Assembly: GCA_000711775.1 (NCBI GenBank)
Contig: ARYC01000529.1
Span: 1 to 64,000, forward strand
Reading direction: 5' to 3'
Source: Oxytricha trifallax
Taxonomy: Eukaryota; Ciliophora; Spirotrichea; Sporadotrichida; Oxytrichidae
Length of the DNA: 64,000 nt
Under the pieces are notes generated by a model that worked only from the letters and a program-made list of their open reading frames with translations, did not search any database and had not been told where the DNA came from. Shown one piece after another: positions 50,601 to 63,893 of this stretch. The position numbers and the translations under genes were made by a program. Each line of letters starts with the position of its first letter. The stretch's first letter is position 1.

Positions 50601-53600
50601 TGAAATATTCATCAATTTTGTCAACCAACTCATTAAAGTAACTGTCATTATTTAGCAATCTACTCAATCAAATTTATATTAAGTATTAAAATATTAATAT
50701 TTCAATGTTTTTATCTCTCTATCATAAATAAACTATTTCAACATATACATAGATTGTATAACTTGAGTGGTTATAATTATGTCACTTTTATTCTTGTTAT
50801 TTATTAGATTCTTAACCCTTAATCATTATTCTATAGTATTGTCAATTAACTAAATTATTTTCTAGTGTCTTTTGCTCCTTTGAAATTCTTAAATGTCAAT
50901 TACTTAATAATAATCCGGGAAATAGCAATAAACTGATATAACCTTATAAACAATTGTTTCAGAGCATTTAAAGCTGAAGTTAAAATGATAACAATATTAA
51001 ATCACCAAACTAATTAAAGAATAAACTCCAATGCTAAAAATTAATAATAATTAAAACAGTTAAATAAACATATAAGCTGATTTACGTTTCTTTGAGTTTA
51101 ATCTTGGAGCAATTCGTTATCTTTTTTCCTTATCTACATTACAATAGCAGAGATAATGCTGATTAACCGGATTCAAGCATAGATATATAGTGAAATTTCT
51201 ACTTTTGAATACTACTTAGTCATCAAAAGGTACTCAATAAACATCCTATGACCAAAAATCTATAATATAATCTATATACAGACTAAACTAAATAAGCAAG
51301 TGAATCTAAAAAGAACAAGACTGCCCTACTTTTGTAAAAATATTAAATTATCATCTATGAATAAATATAAAAATCTTTCATAAATATAAGGTTTAAATAA
51401 ATCTATAATTTAAAGTTTTAAAAATAGACAAAGAGTTCAGCATTTTGCAATAATCTAACTATAATTTAAGGGTATTCAGATTATAATTCTTAATTATTTT
51501 TAAAAGAAATTTATAAGATATTGATTGATAATAATAATGATTCTAAAAGAAATAATAAATATCTTGTAAAGCACCTCATTTAACTATTCATTTATCTTAA
51601 TACTTTCACCAATAAAGTTAATTAATACAATATTCAACCGAGTTTTTGCATATCTCCATGCACCATACTTAGATTAAATTCATTTTATTGCTACTTCCTT
51701 TTTAAATATGTATCAGTTCCACTATCATGCCTAATTTTATACTTGTCATTTTATATATTTAAAATTCTTTATAATTCCTATTTTATTTAGAGTTATAATT
51801 TTGATTATTTAGACTGCTTTAAATCTTCAAATTCTAAGGTGACATTTGTTATTTTAACGATTTGGATTTTTTCTACTATTAATTAAGATAATTATTCTTA
51901 AATTAATATGCATTCAAATTAATAAATGTTTAATAAACCAATGATTCACTCTAATGGGTTAACTTTTAACTAAATATAATAATTTTAGCGTAATAATTGT
52001 GAAAGATTCAAATTGGCAACATGAATATTATGAAAAATTCAAGTTCACATGAACTTACTGCTAAAAATTTTGGATAACATATTTGCTACTAATATTCTAT
52101 TTATTTAGTGCAGGTATTTTAGAAGTTTCCTCTAAAATTGACAATATATAGTTAGCTCAAACAAACTTTTGTAATAAGCTGCTATTCGTCTGTTACTCTA
52201 TCCTTTTTTATTGTTATCATATAGTTTATAGGTTTGCCTAGAAATTAGTCTTTTAATATGTTATTTTAGCATATTCTTTCAACAAACCCTAAGAGTTTCT
52301 TTATCTAATGGCTTTCCTAATATATTAATAGATTTACTCATTACTATTCATTGGAGATTTATTTTATGATCTTATGAAAAAATATCTACAAATCACACAC
52401 TTACCTTTTCTGAATATAAAGGTTGTGATAAAATTAAGGGAGGAAAATACTTGTAGTGCTATGAAAGGAATTTTTTATTAAGAATATTAACTACTTTCAA
52501 ATAAATCAATTTTATTTACATTATTATTGGGTATATAATCATGAAAAAAACTAAAGTTTTCATAATTATTATTCTACATTAGTTTATAATAATTAAAGAT
52601 AATTTTGTGAATAAAGTGAGGAGTAGTCAAAAAAAAGAGATAAAATGATTATCATAGGAACAATTAAGATGAGTATCTAATAGAAACATTAATTCAATTT
52701 TATTATCTTCATCATTAATAAGAAAACTAAAGATAATTGACCATATATTTTTCCAGCAATCCTTAGCTTAATCTCTGTCTTTACTCATATTTTAATGAAT
52801 ACTTAACAACTCCATAGTCTTTAAAGTTTCATTTTTTTTTATATTATGATGATTATATTTTTTAAAATCTTGAACTTTTTATTTAAAATTAAATAAAAAG
52901 GTAAATACAAGTATTATTTATTTTTAAAGTTGAAGAATCACAGATTAGAAGTTGATATTATTCCCATGAAATCAAACAAGGCAATTTATGCTTTTGTATA
53001 ATAAGCCATTAATTTCTATTCTTTTAATAGTTTGTTTCAATCCAGTTTGAGTTCCAACCTACATAATCATATATTTTAAAGAAAAGAATTATTTTGTTTA
53101 TTTTATATTATTTATTTATAAAAGTGATTAAATTTTTGAAATTAACTTATTATCAGATATTTATAATTTGCAATGTCAAAGTCAATTATGAATGCTCGAG
53201 TAATATTGGTATTAATGATTCAAAAAAATAAAATGTTCTTTCTTTGATCTAATAAAGCTAGAAATTTAGTATTATTTAACTCAAAACAATATTATTTATT
53301 ATAATAAATATTTTATTTGGATATTTAATGATATTGATAAAAAAGTTGCAAGCCAATTATCACTAGATTAAGCCAATTATTACTGGGAGTCTTTCTTATT
53401 CTTAACTAAATGACTCGGTTAACTAAGCATAGGCTCCTAAGCTTTCGAAATATTTTGAAAGTTAATGGAAAATATGTACCCTAAACAAGTGGGGTTACTT
53501 GTTTAATACTGTTCCTTTAATAACTACGAAGATATTTTTGAATTAATAATAACTTACTATTCTTTTGCTGTAAAGCTCCCGCAATTTTGTAGTTGCTAAA

Positions 53601-56600
53601 GTTTCAGAGTTATGTAAATTGTTACTTATGCATAATTTCAGGGTAAAATTATAACGATGGCTTCATTAGCAGATAAAATAATTTCATAATCTAAAGACCA
53701 CTTCAACTACCAATAAGTAATGTAGTATTGCAATTTATGTTTATGCAAACATCGATTTTCAATTGAATTATTTTAGAAGTTAAGTGAATTTTATATCATA
53801 TTAGCTATTTATAAACTATAGCAAGTTTAACAAATAAATTATGGTTTTTCATATTTAATGAATTATAGTTATCTTTAATTTTAATAATTACTGATATAAT
53901 TCTTGGATTAAAAATTGAAATTATATAAATATATGATGAATTTTATCAATAAATATTGATAACATCAAATACTTAATTAGTTAAAATTTAATAAGTGATA
54001 ATATGCAATAGATTATAAATTATATTATTGTATTTTTTAGATTAAACTTTAATTCAATTCGATGAATAATAAATAATAATTAAATGATTTATAATAATAA
54101 AGAAAATATTTTTATATACAAATTTGGACATTTTCTATTCCAGATCCCAAACCAAAACTCATTGAATGAATCAATACCAATTATTTAATTCTTTCTTAAG
54201 GTCTTCTAAATATTTGTAATTTATAATAAATTCCAAAGTTTTATTATTATTATAGGAGTTATCAAGTTTCTTTGAATATTTTATACTTAAATTATTCAAG
54301 ATTTTGATAAAAATGTAAAGCTGTAGTAAATTTTTCAATTAGAGTTTTAATTTAAATTATACTTTGTGAGTAAAACTGATTAAGCTTTCTTAATACTATC
54401 AAAGGTATTCACAAAAAGTATTAATCAATTTATAAAAATCATGGATTTAATAATTATATACCATAAATGATAATTCTACAAATCATAAGCAATATAAAGA
54501 GTGGGATTAGTTGTAAGTTAAAAGATTAAGGACAGTGTTTTCTGAATGTGAAGAAAAATTATTTTTAAAAAAGAGCAAGGAAATTTTGGATTAAAATATC
54601 TCTTCTGATATTGCTAAAATACAATTGAATTGTGAAATTTCAACAATAAATAAATAAAGCAAAATTAAAAAATATAATCATTTGATGAATACACTATAGA
54701 TGAAATGGAGATCATAAAATGATGATAATTTATTTTAAAATCAGATGAATATCGATTAGTTGAAATTACCCTAATAGAAAAAAAGAAAATATAAAATAAT
54801 TAAATATAGAAAACCCTGAACAAAACCTTTCTTTTATATCACAAAACCCTAATACAAGTCTAGCCCAAAACGCCAAAGAATAATATAATTAAATTTGTTT
54901 AATACCCAACGAAGCGAGTTATTTATTATTATAATGTATCTCAACCTATACTGAAATCATTTATAATAAATTTTATAAAAAATCTAAAATTATAATATTT
55001 TCAATGATAAAATTCCTTCTTATTATTATATTATGCCCTATTTTTATATTATTTATTAAACTTTTTCTTTGGAATTTGAAATAAATGATATATCTTATCT
55101 CAAATCATTGGAAATTTAATTAATTAATTCAAATTAATTCATTATAAATTGGAACTGATCTGCACCATTTATGTAATTAACAAATATTTTTATATTAATT
55201 TTTTAATTTAATGGAAATTAAATTTTAGTGTTTATTTATATTGCATTAATATATTAGTCACAAGAAGTTATCTTTGTAAATTGTGACAGGATTTCTCCAG
55301 TACTTTTTTATTTCCCAAAAAGTAAATTTTGAGGTGATTTTATTTTAGTATCCCTCAATTGCTGATATGAAATTAGTCTATAGTCCGTTCAATTTTTGAA
55401 TCATTTTCCGGGATTTATCAGAGGTATATAAGAAAAGTCAGGCATTCGTAACAAAAACTAATGCAATAATTAAATAATTTCTCAATTGTTAAATTAATGT
55501 TTGTCAAATAATGAAGAGGTTTTAGTTTTCGTTAGTAGGAAATATTACTTTTTCGATCTTCTAGCAGGCTAAACGAACCTAAATCTGCTCTTCAATTTGT
55601 TATAATTAAGGAAATTTTTAAAAAAGGTTCTATACAAATCCTGGTATATTAAGACATTAAATTAGTCACACATAGGAGACTTTGATCTGAGGTTAAATTG
55701 AAAATAGAAATAAATACAATTTAATGCATTATATAAGAACAATTTAAACGAGTTACAGATGAGTTAAAAAATATTGTTTTTGATTTCATAAAACTTAATT
55801 ACCACATTTTAAAGCTAGATGAACGCAGGTAATAGCGACCCCAATTTGAGGACATTTTTTAAATAATCATTTTCCAGTCATAACTGAAAAAAGTCTATTC
55901 ATGACATTTTTATTACGAATTTTGGTAAATCGTAAAAAGTGTAATGCTGATTTCCAAAATTAAAGTAAAAAAATTATCTGCAGATAAGTGACAGCGTTCG
56001 CACCAAATTTTGAAGGTAGTGTAATTGGGATTACATTAAAACTAAGCTAATCATATTCCTCGAATCCTGAATAGCCAGAAACTTCATTATAGTCTGTATA
56101 TATAATAACTTCTTACTTGACCCCAGTCAAGGGTTCACTTTATAGAATTATAGAATATATTTATGATGATTTTAATTTCTCTTAGTTTATCTCTATAGAG
56201 TTCCTCTCTGATCTCGATTAAGATAGATAATTTGACAACTGATTCAGTATTCTATGGATTATGTGAGCATAAAATTAAGCTAAAGGAATTCGCTCAACAT
56301 ATTTTTTCACTCATTTTCACATTGATAACATTATAACCCATTAATGATTATACATTTTAAGTTTCATTTTAGACTAGTCTATGGGTTTTTTGTGGATTTA
56401 AGGGAGTATTTTCAAAAAAGTTGCGATAACTTCATATAGGGTAGTGCAGTTTACTTTTATTTAAAGCTCAAATATTGATCCTATATTTAGATGATGATCA
56501 TCCCATTAATTGGATTAAGAAATGATTTAATAATTATATTATTTTTAAAGTTTGAATTCTTATATTATAGTGTCAATAAGTTAAATTATTTATATAGTGA

Positions 56601-58495
56601 AGTGCCATTTAACTTTGGATAAGACAGGATAAAATGTTACTTGCTCAAAAGAGATTCACTATTAACTTTATTTTATATCACATCTATTGAGAGAGATATA
56701 TAATATTAATTTGACATCAAACCTTAATAATCAGATTTCAAAAAAGTACAAACATATTCCACTTCTGATGCAGTAATATAGTAGAAAATATTGATTGGTT
56801 TCATCAAGGTTTACTGCTTACAATTTTATAATTTAATAATAAAGCTTTATTTAATTTCCAAATCCTCGAATGTATTGATAATAAATTTTTTGAATTATAA
56901 TAAATATTTCAAATAAATTAATATCTGAATATTATTTTACTATTTATAATTATAAATTGAGCAACGATTTTAAATGGCAATGTTTTTAGATTACAAATAA
57001 TGTAATTTAATTGTTATCTTATTTATTTATGATATTTAATAATAAAAGCTATTATAGTTTTAGATTATAATAAACTCCAAAGAATAATAAATAAAGTATT
57101 AATTGTTAAAATTCAGTATGAATAGAAATAAAGTATAAATGCCCAAATTATTAAAAATATTAGCATTTTAGCTTGCATTAAAAAGTTTAAAAATCTAAAT
57201 TTTATACTTTATGTGTTATTAGCTTATAAATGCTTCACCCAAATAGAATTACTATACAATTCATTATAAATATTATTTATATAAACATAAGCAATTTATA
57301 ATTTTTACATTAAATTTTAGAAAGTTCTATTGTTTATTCATAGTTTATGAAATAAATAACTTTTTATTTTAATCCATAAATTTGATATCAGTTTTAATTA
57401 ATATTAGTAATTTTCTTATCTTCTGAATCTTATAAATATTATTAAATGTTAGAATCCTCCTTTAAATATTAAGAATGATCTATATTTCATTTTTAGAACT
57501 TATAGTTTTTTATTTTAATATTAAACCTACAGAGTCTTTATTTAATTCGTTAGTTTATTGTCACAACTGTTTAGATCCTTATTTAATAGTAAAAATATGG
57601 AAATATCTTATGAGTCTTCTAGCTATTCCTAGAGTTTAAAAAGTAAATTGTTTTTTATTGTCTTCATAGAGTTTAGGATTGACATTTGCTGTGAAGAGTT
57701 TCAGGTAAATTTATTCTTTTTTGAATTATTATATTAGCTGAGTCATCAAAATGACTTTAAAGGGGCCCTTTCCCTTCATTTTAATAATGTTTACATCAAA
57801 TTACTTAAAAAATATCTGATCTTCATCTAACAAGGGTTCAATTGAATAGTCTTGTATATTTGGAAGGAAAACAGATGATTGAGCTATTAAGATATCTTTC
57901 TTTTTTGGTTATTTAGTATAAAGTCATCTTTTTCAATTCTCCATATTTATATTTGTTTAATGAAAGGTGGGTGATGAATTTTAAGAAATCAATTTATTTC
58001 AAGTCTTTCGATATTGTTCCTTATTCATTGTTAGTTGAAGAGCTTTGGGAATATATTATGATAAACCTTGAGATATGTAATTAAATAAAAGTGATTCTTT
58101 CTACTGTGATTAGTCATTAGCTGTCTGTATCTATATAATAGTTAAAATCTCGTTTCAATGTTGTTAATCTGAGCTTCCAATCAATTATATGATTATGCAT
58201 AATCTTTGGATATTGATCACTCTAACTTAGTTCTCTTAGAAAATATTTGATTAGAGATTGATAATTGATGTTTATTCAACAAAATACTCTAATTCTTAAT
58301 AAGAATTGCCTAATTTACAAATCATTTAAAGATAATTTGAGGTATAAAAAGAGAAATATTTCATTTAACATTTCTAGTCTAGTTTAGTTGCTAAAATAAC
58401 AATTAATAGAATCATTATTAGTCAGGTATAATTCTATATTAGAATTAGGCAATAGGGCCTTTTTATAATTTGAAATATGTCAATATAATATATTG
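47640..58495. other. long AT-rich stretch, no supported gene
   Basis: The region 49,390-49,780 is pyrimidine-rich. Its minus strand gives a Lys/Glu/Gln-rich frame that looks like coiled coil, but it has three in-frame TGA and can be explained by purine-rich composition. A 17-bp sequence, AGGAGACTTTGATCTGA, at 55,674-55,690 also occurs at 27,749-27,765. Confidence 0.5.
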
Positions 58496-58501
58496 GAATT
58501 A

Positions 58502-58650
58502 GTTCAGAGCTAGGTCGACAGGTGAGTGGTAGCCTGCCCAAATGTCAACGGTTTATCACCGGCAAATGACCTTTAGACCTCTCAACCTCTCTAACTTTCG
58601 TAGTAGCAATATGAACGGGATAGCCTCACATATGCGGCCTAGCTCTGAAC
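58502..58650. ncRNA. candidate structured RNA or GC-rich foldback segment (149 bp)
   Basis: A 13-bp perfect inverted repeat, GTTCAGAGCTAGG at 58,502-58,514 and CCTAGCTCTGAAC at 58,638-58,650, closes a GC-richer segment in AT-rich DNA. The interior can form further short helices (CAGG/CCTG around 58,519-58,537, CGGT/ACCG around 58,549-58,561). I could not match it to tRNA, 5S, U-snRNA, SRP or RNase P landmarks. The GC-richer text continues to about 58,790. Strand and function are unknown; a decayed gene piece or a small palindromic insertion are alternatives. Confidence 0.35.
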
Positions 58651-58799
58651 AAGGTCCTTTAGTCGATCAGCCTAAATAAACCCATGAGTATTCCATCACT
58701 AGATATAATGTTCTACAGAAACTTACCTGGTAACCTTGTGATGTAGATGCTTGCAATGAGGTCACTGTCTCGATCTTTTATATCAGCCATTAATGCAGG

Positions 58800-60213
58800 T
58801 AAAAATATATAATAAATTATAAAATTCTCATTTGATTAATTGCTACTACTACCAGACCTTGGCTTTATACTACTACTATATTGAAATTATAAGAATAAAC
58901 TAATAGAAATAAATAAGGAAATTCCAAAAATAAAGCGAGTATTAATATTATTTTGAATTTGCAATAACATAATTGAATGACTAAATTTAAAAAGTTATTA
59001 GTTAGTTAGTTAATAACTTGAGGTAAATTATTAAAAAGTTATTATTGAAATTATTAATCCTTTTAAATATTTTACTGTAATTGTTTCTATTAAGCATATG
59101 GAAAAAAGAGGACTCTCACTAACAAACAATCCCTTTTATAGTAGAATTGAGATGAACTTTGGCAAAAGTTATCTCAAGAACCATTAAATATTTGGGTATT
59201 GACGTCCTAAGCTCACACAAGTAAACAAATAATTTATCTTATGATCAATATTCTCATATTATATATGTTAATTATTAATTAATATAAAGACAAACTTTCT
59301 ACATGCATGTTTCTATTTATTTTACTAATATTAACTAATTACCAAAATCTTAATCCTGTAAATTGTAAAACTAATTCGTTTTTCCAATAATTAATTACAT
59401 TTACTAAAATTTAAATTTGATTGATGAATAGCACCTTGTATTTATGAGATGATTAAATAAAACATTATTTACATTTCATTAATAGATATTATTTCTTATT
59501 TAAGCATAGTTATTCACAACATATTCAAACTGTTTGTTCACTCCTTATATTTTACTTAAATTTCTTCTCCATAATGATTGATAAAGAAATTCTTCGATAC
59601 TGTTAGAATCACTGGGCATCATATTATACATATGCTTAATCCAAATTTCAAGACATTCCACAGTCTTTCAATCAAATTTTAATGGAGCATTTCCCTTTTT
59701 TCATAACCGTTTATGTTATTAATACGTCGTAGGTGGTTCATTCTAAGAAGATTCTAATCAATTGCAATATAAGCTAGCCATCCGTCTATATGAATTACGC
59801 TATCCTGTGCAACATGCTGTCCTATAATTCTCTCTAAAGTTCAATGAGTTCTGTTTTCAACTCGGAATATTTCATTAAAAAATTAATTTTAACAAATAAT
59901 AAATTGTCAAAGAAAATAAAACTTAGTAAATAATATCATTTTTATTATAAAAGGGAGATGTATCACAAAAATTACAAAAATTAATTTAAAAATTAAAAAG
60001 TTATGTTTAATATTTGTTGTATGGTTAATTTAAAATTCATTTTTTGGATCACTTAAGTATTACTAATGAAATTAAATAAGCAAAATAAATCTTTATCCTT
60101 TTTAAATAAAAATTTTATATAAATATTTTTATAATATTTTAAATTTCTGGGAAGATTCTTCAATAAACCCCCCTATCCATATCTGACTTTAGTAAATGCT
60201 AGATTCTGGATAT
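58800..60213. other. AT-rich stretch, no supported gene
   Basis: Very AT-rich. The somewhat GC-richer patch at 59,570-59,860 has short frames only. Confidence 0.5.
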
Positions 60214-60221
60214 GAAAAGTT

Positions 60222-60745
60222 GGGGGGGGGAAAGTTTCCTGCACTCGTGATAGTTTCCTGCACTTTTTTATTATGTAAAATTTCATAAATTTAACAATAA
60301 TTTTTTTTACAGCCCATAAATTTTAAGAAATTTTTATATCATATACGAACTTTATGAAAATATAGTGTTATACATTATCTAATATTATATAGAATTGAAA
60401 GAATTAATTAGAATTCTTACAACAATTGGATAAAATATTTGGAATTTCATTAGTACAGAGAGAACAATATTTTGGTTAAGATACAGAAGTACTAATATCA
60501 GATGGAATCTATTTTGTGGAAATATTTCATCCTTGCTTGGATGGTTACTAGATTCCATGTTAATAAAGATATTGATTAATTGAAGAATAGATTAAGTAAT
60601 ATATATATATAAAAAAATCAGTAAAAAATTTGGTTGATAAATGTGATAAAAATCAAATTCTAAAAATGAAAAAAAATTTAGTGCAGGAAACTAACCTAAA
60701 AATTTTTTTTTATAATAAACCGGTGCAGGAAACTTTTCCCCCCCC
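60222..60745. mobile_element. 524-bp element with G/C-run termini and 8-bp direct flanking repeats
   Basis: The left end is nine G followed by AAAGTTTCCTGCAC. The right end is GTGCAGGAAACTTTT followed by eight C (60,738-60,745), forming terminal inverted repeats of about 23 bp. A second copy of the TTTCCTGCAC motif follows at each end (60,252-60,263, and 60,680-60,691 reversed). The element is flanked on both sides by GAAAAGTT (60,214-60,221 and 60,746-60,753), a clean 8-bp target-site duplication. The interior is AT-rich and has no gene. 8-bp duplications are typical of hAT-type transposition, but no transposase is present, so it is a non-autonomous element. Confidence 0.85.
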
Positions 60746-60753
60746 GAAAAGTT

Positions 60754-62430
60754 TAATGAGCTGTGTGTCTAAAGACTTTCATCCAATTTAGTTAGTTATA
60801 ATATAAATAATGAATTTATTAAATATTTTTTTTGTTTAGGCATGTTTTTTTGAGAAAAAAACATTAAGAAATTTTATTAATAAATATCAACAAAAAGTCA
60901 ATATAAATTTAGAATAAAAACAGTTGTTATAACAATAAAAATGTATTTGTTAAAATAAGGAGTTTAAAAAATGACACTACAATTAAAAAAAAATTTTTAT
61001 ATTTTATATTGAAAATGTGTTTATTTAAACAAATAATATGTAACTAGTTCACTTTCTTCCGTTTGGATACTCCCTTCTAGCTAATAAATATCTTGTTTAG
61101 TTACTTATTAATGCTGAATTATCCTACTTATCTGTTAAAAAAGCTTAGCTACTGATTTTCGAGTGGTCTAAATGTTGAATTACTTGCCAATATCGTCAAC
61201 TGACTCTGTAGTGTTACGGCTACTAGGAAATGTAACAAAAAGCAATTCATGCAGAATTTGTATAGTGAAAGTATTTGTACTCTCTATAGTTTAACCCTTT
61301 TTAATGACTGACTAGTGAGACAAGTTTTTTCATACCCTCAATATTACACAAATCGTGATACCCTGCAGATTAGGTATATTTAACATCCATATCAATCTAA
61401 AATTTTATGCATTGAACGTTAATAGAAAGAATTCCACACTTTTATAATCATGTGTGGTACATTAAACAGCCAAGATGCTCGTATCAATTACAAATTGTTC
61501 TTAGAGGGCTTATATTAGTAAAGACTTAATTTATTATTAACGATTTATTACTAATGATTAAATTGATATAAACATGATTCTCAATTTACTTAAAAAAATT
61601 AAAACCCCAAATCATCAATTACAATATATTTTGCATAAGTAGAATAAATGATTTCCATAATTTTAATTTATTTACTAAAAAAAAATAATATCCTTACCTT
61701 AACTAAATAAGAAATAAATTTTATAAATAGAGTTAGAAATGTCTATTTTTTTATCAATTTACCTATTGGCTTTTTTGTATTTTGATATCAATAGTCGACA
61801 TCCTAATAATATTGCAATTGAGTAAAAAGAAAAAAAATTAAAAAATCATCTTAAATAGACATTATATTTTAATCATAAGCAAACAATTTTCGTTTATTTA
61901 AAAGAAAAATATTTTTACTAATTATGATCGCTTATTCTCTTTAATAATGTGCAAAAAACATATTTTTTAAATTAAGTATTTAAAAAATTATATTGTAAAA
62001 AATATATTATAAAATTTCAATTAAAGGAAATTTATAATTATTTGATAAAGAGTTATATAATGATTTTAACTTTCAAATAATTTTAAACTATATTCATCAT
62101 TTATGATTTAACAATCATAAATTTTTAATATTATATAGTAAATCACTGAGGTATTCATTATCTAAAAAATAAGTTTGAATAAATATAATTAAACACAAAT
62201 TTTTATGGTTAAACTATTAATAAGTTGTAATTATTATGATTAGAGAATATTCATCATAAGATAAATTATTTGTTACTTGTGTGTACTCATGACGTCAATA
62301 CCCAAATATTTTTCAAATCTGACTTTGATTTACTGGACTTTTGTTATTATATCAACAATTTAAATCCTATTAGTAAAGTAACAAAAACACAAGAGTAAAA
62401 TTTGAGCAAATTTTGTGAATGTTAAATTAA
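60754..62430. other. AT-rich stretch, no supported gene
   Basis: Mostly AT-rich. A patch at 61,050-61,520 is slightly richer in G+C but shows no convincing frame or RNA landmark. Confidence 0.5.
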
Positions 62431-62956
62431 TCAATTATAAAATAGCTGAAAATATATTTAAGTATTGAGCATTTAGGTTGTGAATTTGGTACACATCCAG
62501 CAAGTCAAGTAGAATTCTAACCGCGTTATCACATTCTTCAGGTATTTGGCCTTACTCATGCTGTTCTTAAACTCTTCACTCATGCTTTTCTGTTCCTTAA
62601 TTTCCTCCACTTGCTTTTGACCTGCCATCACCTGAGAGTGTCCCTTGCCAGTATGCTTTTGAGAATCTTGCAAACTGCAGTGTGAAGCATCACCATCACT
62701 TGAACCTGATCCCTGAATCTCCTGGTCTCGACCAGAGCACGAGCCAGCGTAGATGTTTTAGTCGGAGTGGTCATGGAGATCCGGTATCTACTTACTGATA
62801 AATCTCTCAACTCTGGTTTGGTCCTTGGCATCATGAGCTTAGAGGGCTCCACCCACACAGCCTTTCTTGGAGGTCGTTTTCAATGATAACCTTTGCGTGA
62901 ATGGCTTCTAGATGGCTTAGGCCTTGATGATGTCTTTTACATAGTAAATATTCAAA
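62431..62956 (-). CDS. 3' part of a minus-strand gene, hydrophilic protein of unknown function
   Basis: One minus-strand frame is free of TGA for about 170 codons. It begins near 62,956 (KDIIKAQAIQKPFTQRLSLK), continues KKGCVGGALQAHDAKDQTRV and SDGDASHCSLQDSQKHTGKG, then a charged helix-like part EEIKEQKSMSEEFKNSMSKA and TRLEFYLTCWMCTKF, and ends at TGA 62,433-62,431. Several Gln are TAA/TAG. A GC-rich block in AT-rich DNA supports coding. It lies in the same orientation as 63,290-63,893 and is separated from it by about 330 bp of AT-rich DNA, so the two may belong to one gene. No domain is recognised. Confidence 0.62.
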
Positions 62957-63289
62957 AATTAGCCAAAATGTATATTATTAGCTCGAAATATTTAATAACT
63001 TAATTTTTAAAATAATTATACTTTCATTTATTTAACTAATGTTAGTAGTTATTCTAATTAATTTTATTACAATAAATATTGCTTATTTTTTAATCTTATA
63101 TTCGTGATTGGGTACAAATTTATTTAGTAATATTATTAATTCTTTTATAAAACTGGACAGATCTTCAATTAAATTGTAAGTTCATATAATACTAAAATAA
63201 ATTACTCACATATATTACTCTAACAAGCATAACTCCTGATAATTATAAATAAAATTAAATAAGTTTATATCATTTGATTATTTAACCAT

Positions 63290-63893
63290 TCCCTGGTAAA
63301 TCTAAGTAATTTTACTGAATGTTCTCCCTTTCCCAGCGGTGCCTGCTGCTTCTGTTGTTGAAGACCCTTGCTCTGATTCTAATATGACTCCATTGCTAAT
63401 TTCAAAGTTTTATTATTTAATTAAATTATAAATTTTATATGGCGTCTTAGGGAGCGTTGTTCATCAACAAGCAGGAGTTAGTTTCAGCTAGTTGCAAATT
63501 TAGTGGCAGTTTAAAGATAAAGATGCCTTCCCCGCTCTTGTTTATTGAGTTGTATCGAGTTAGTCTGCATGAAAACAGATTTCTCATGACGGACTCCTCT
63601 GGAACTAAAAGCTATTCTCTACTGTTTTACCATCCTGAGAGTGCGTGTGGATAAGGGGTTGGTTTGAAGCATTTCGATAAGTAGTGCTTGTATTATCTAG
63701 ACATTCCACCGTAAGTTGTAATGTAGAACCTCTGCACCAGGGGATGCAGCTTCGTGATAGCTGTTGAGATGCAGCGGTTAACCTCGGGCTTGAGCAAGCA
63801 GTACTGAGAATGCTTCTTATATCTTATTTTATGGAATAACAGAGTCCTTAAGAATTTGTGCTGACATTCATGATTGATCGTATCTTTATTCAG
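63290..63893 (-). CDS. 5' part of a minus-strand gene interrupted by an AT-only insertion
   Basis: The minus-strand frame from 63,893 reads INHECQHKFLRTLLFHKIRY, CLLKPEVNRCISTAITKLHP, RFYITTYGGMSRQYKHYLSK, and SGEGIFIFKLPLNLQLAETN, running to MNNAPQDAI. A stretch of about 40 bases of almost pure A/T (about 63,405-63,447) without GT-AG ends follows. Beyond it another frame resumes (NGVILESEQGSSTTEAAGTA, GKGRTFSKITQIYQGM). The shift needed is 3k+1, as expected for removal of an internal eliminated sequence. A TGA precedes the first codon, so the true start lies upstream or beyond another insertion. The plus strand is also open here (from ATG 63,429), but the minus reading fits the neighbouring block. 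No family is assigned. Confidence 0.6.
63405..63447. other. candidate internal eliminated sequence (AT-only insertion in a gene)
   Basis: About 40 bases consisting almost entirely of A and T lie between GACGCCATA and CTTTGAAATTAGC (minus-strand sense) of a GC-richer coding block. Neither strand shows GT-AG ends in the right place, and TA dinucleotides are available at both edges. Exact boundaries cannot be fixed without macronuclear DNA. Confidence 0.4.

Noticed and set aside
58715-58735. ACTTACCTGG, which resembles the 5' end of U1 snRNA
   Set aside because: The downstream sequence does not show the U1 stem-loops and the GC-rich part is too short. A 10-base match is weak.
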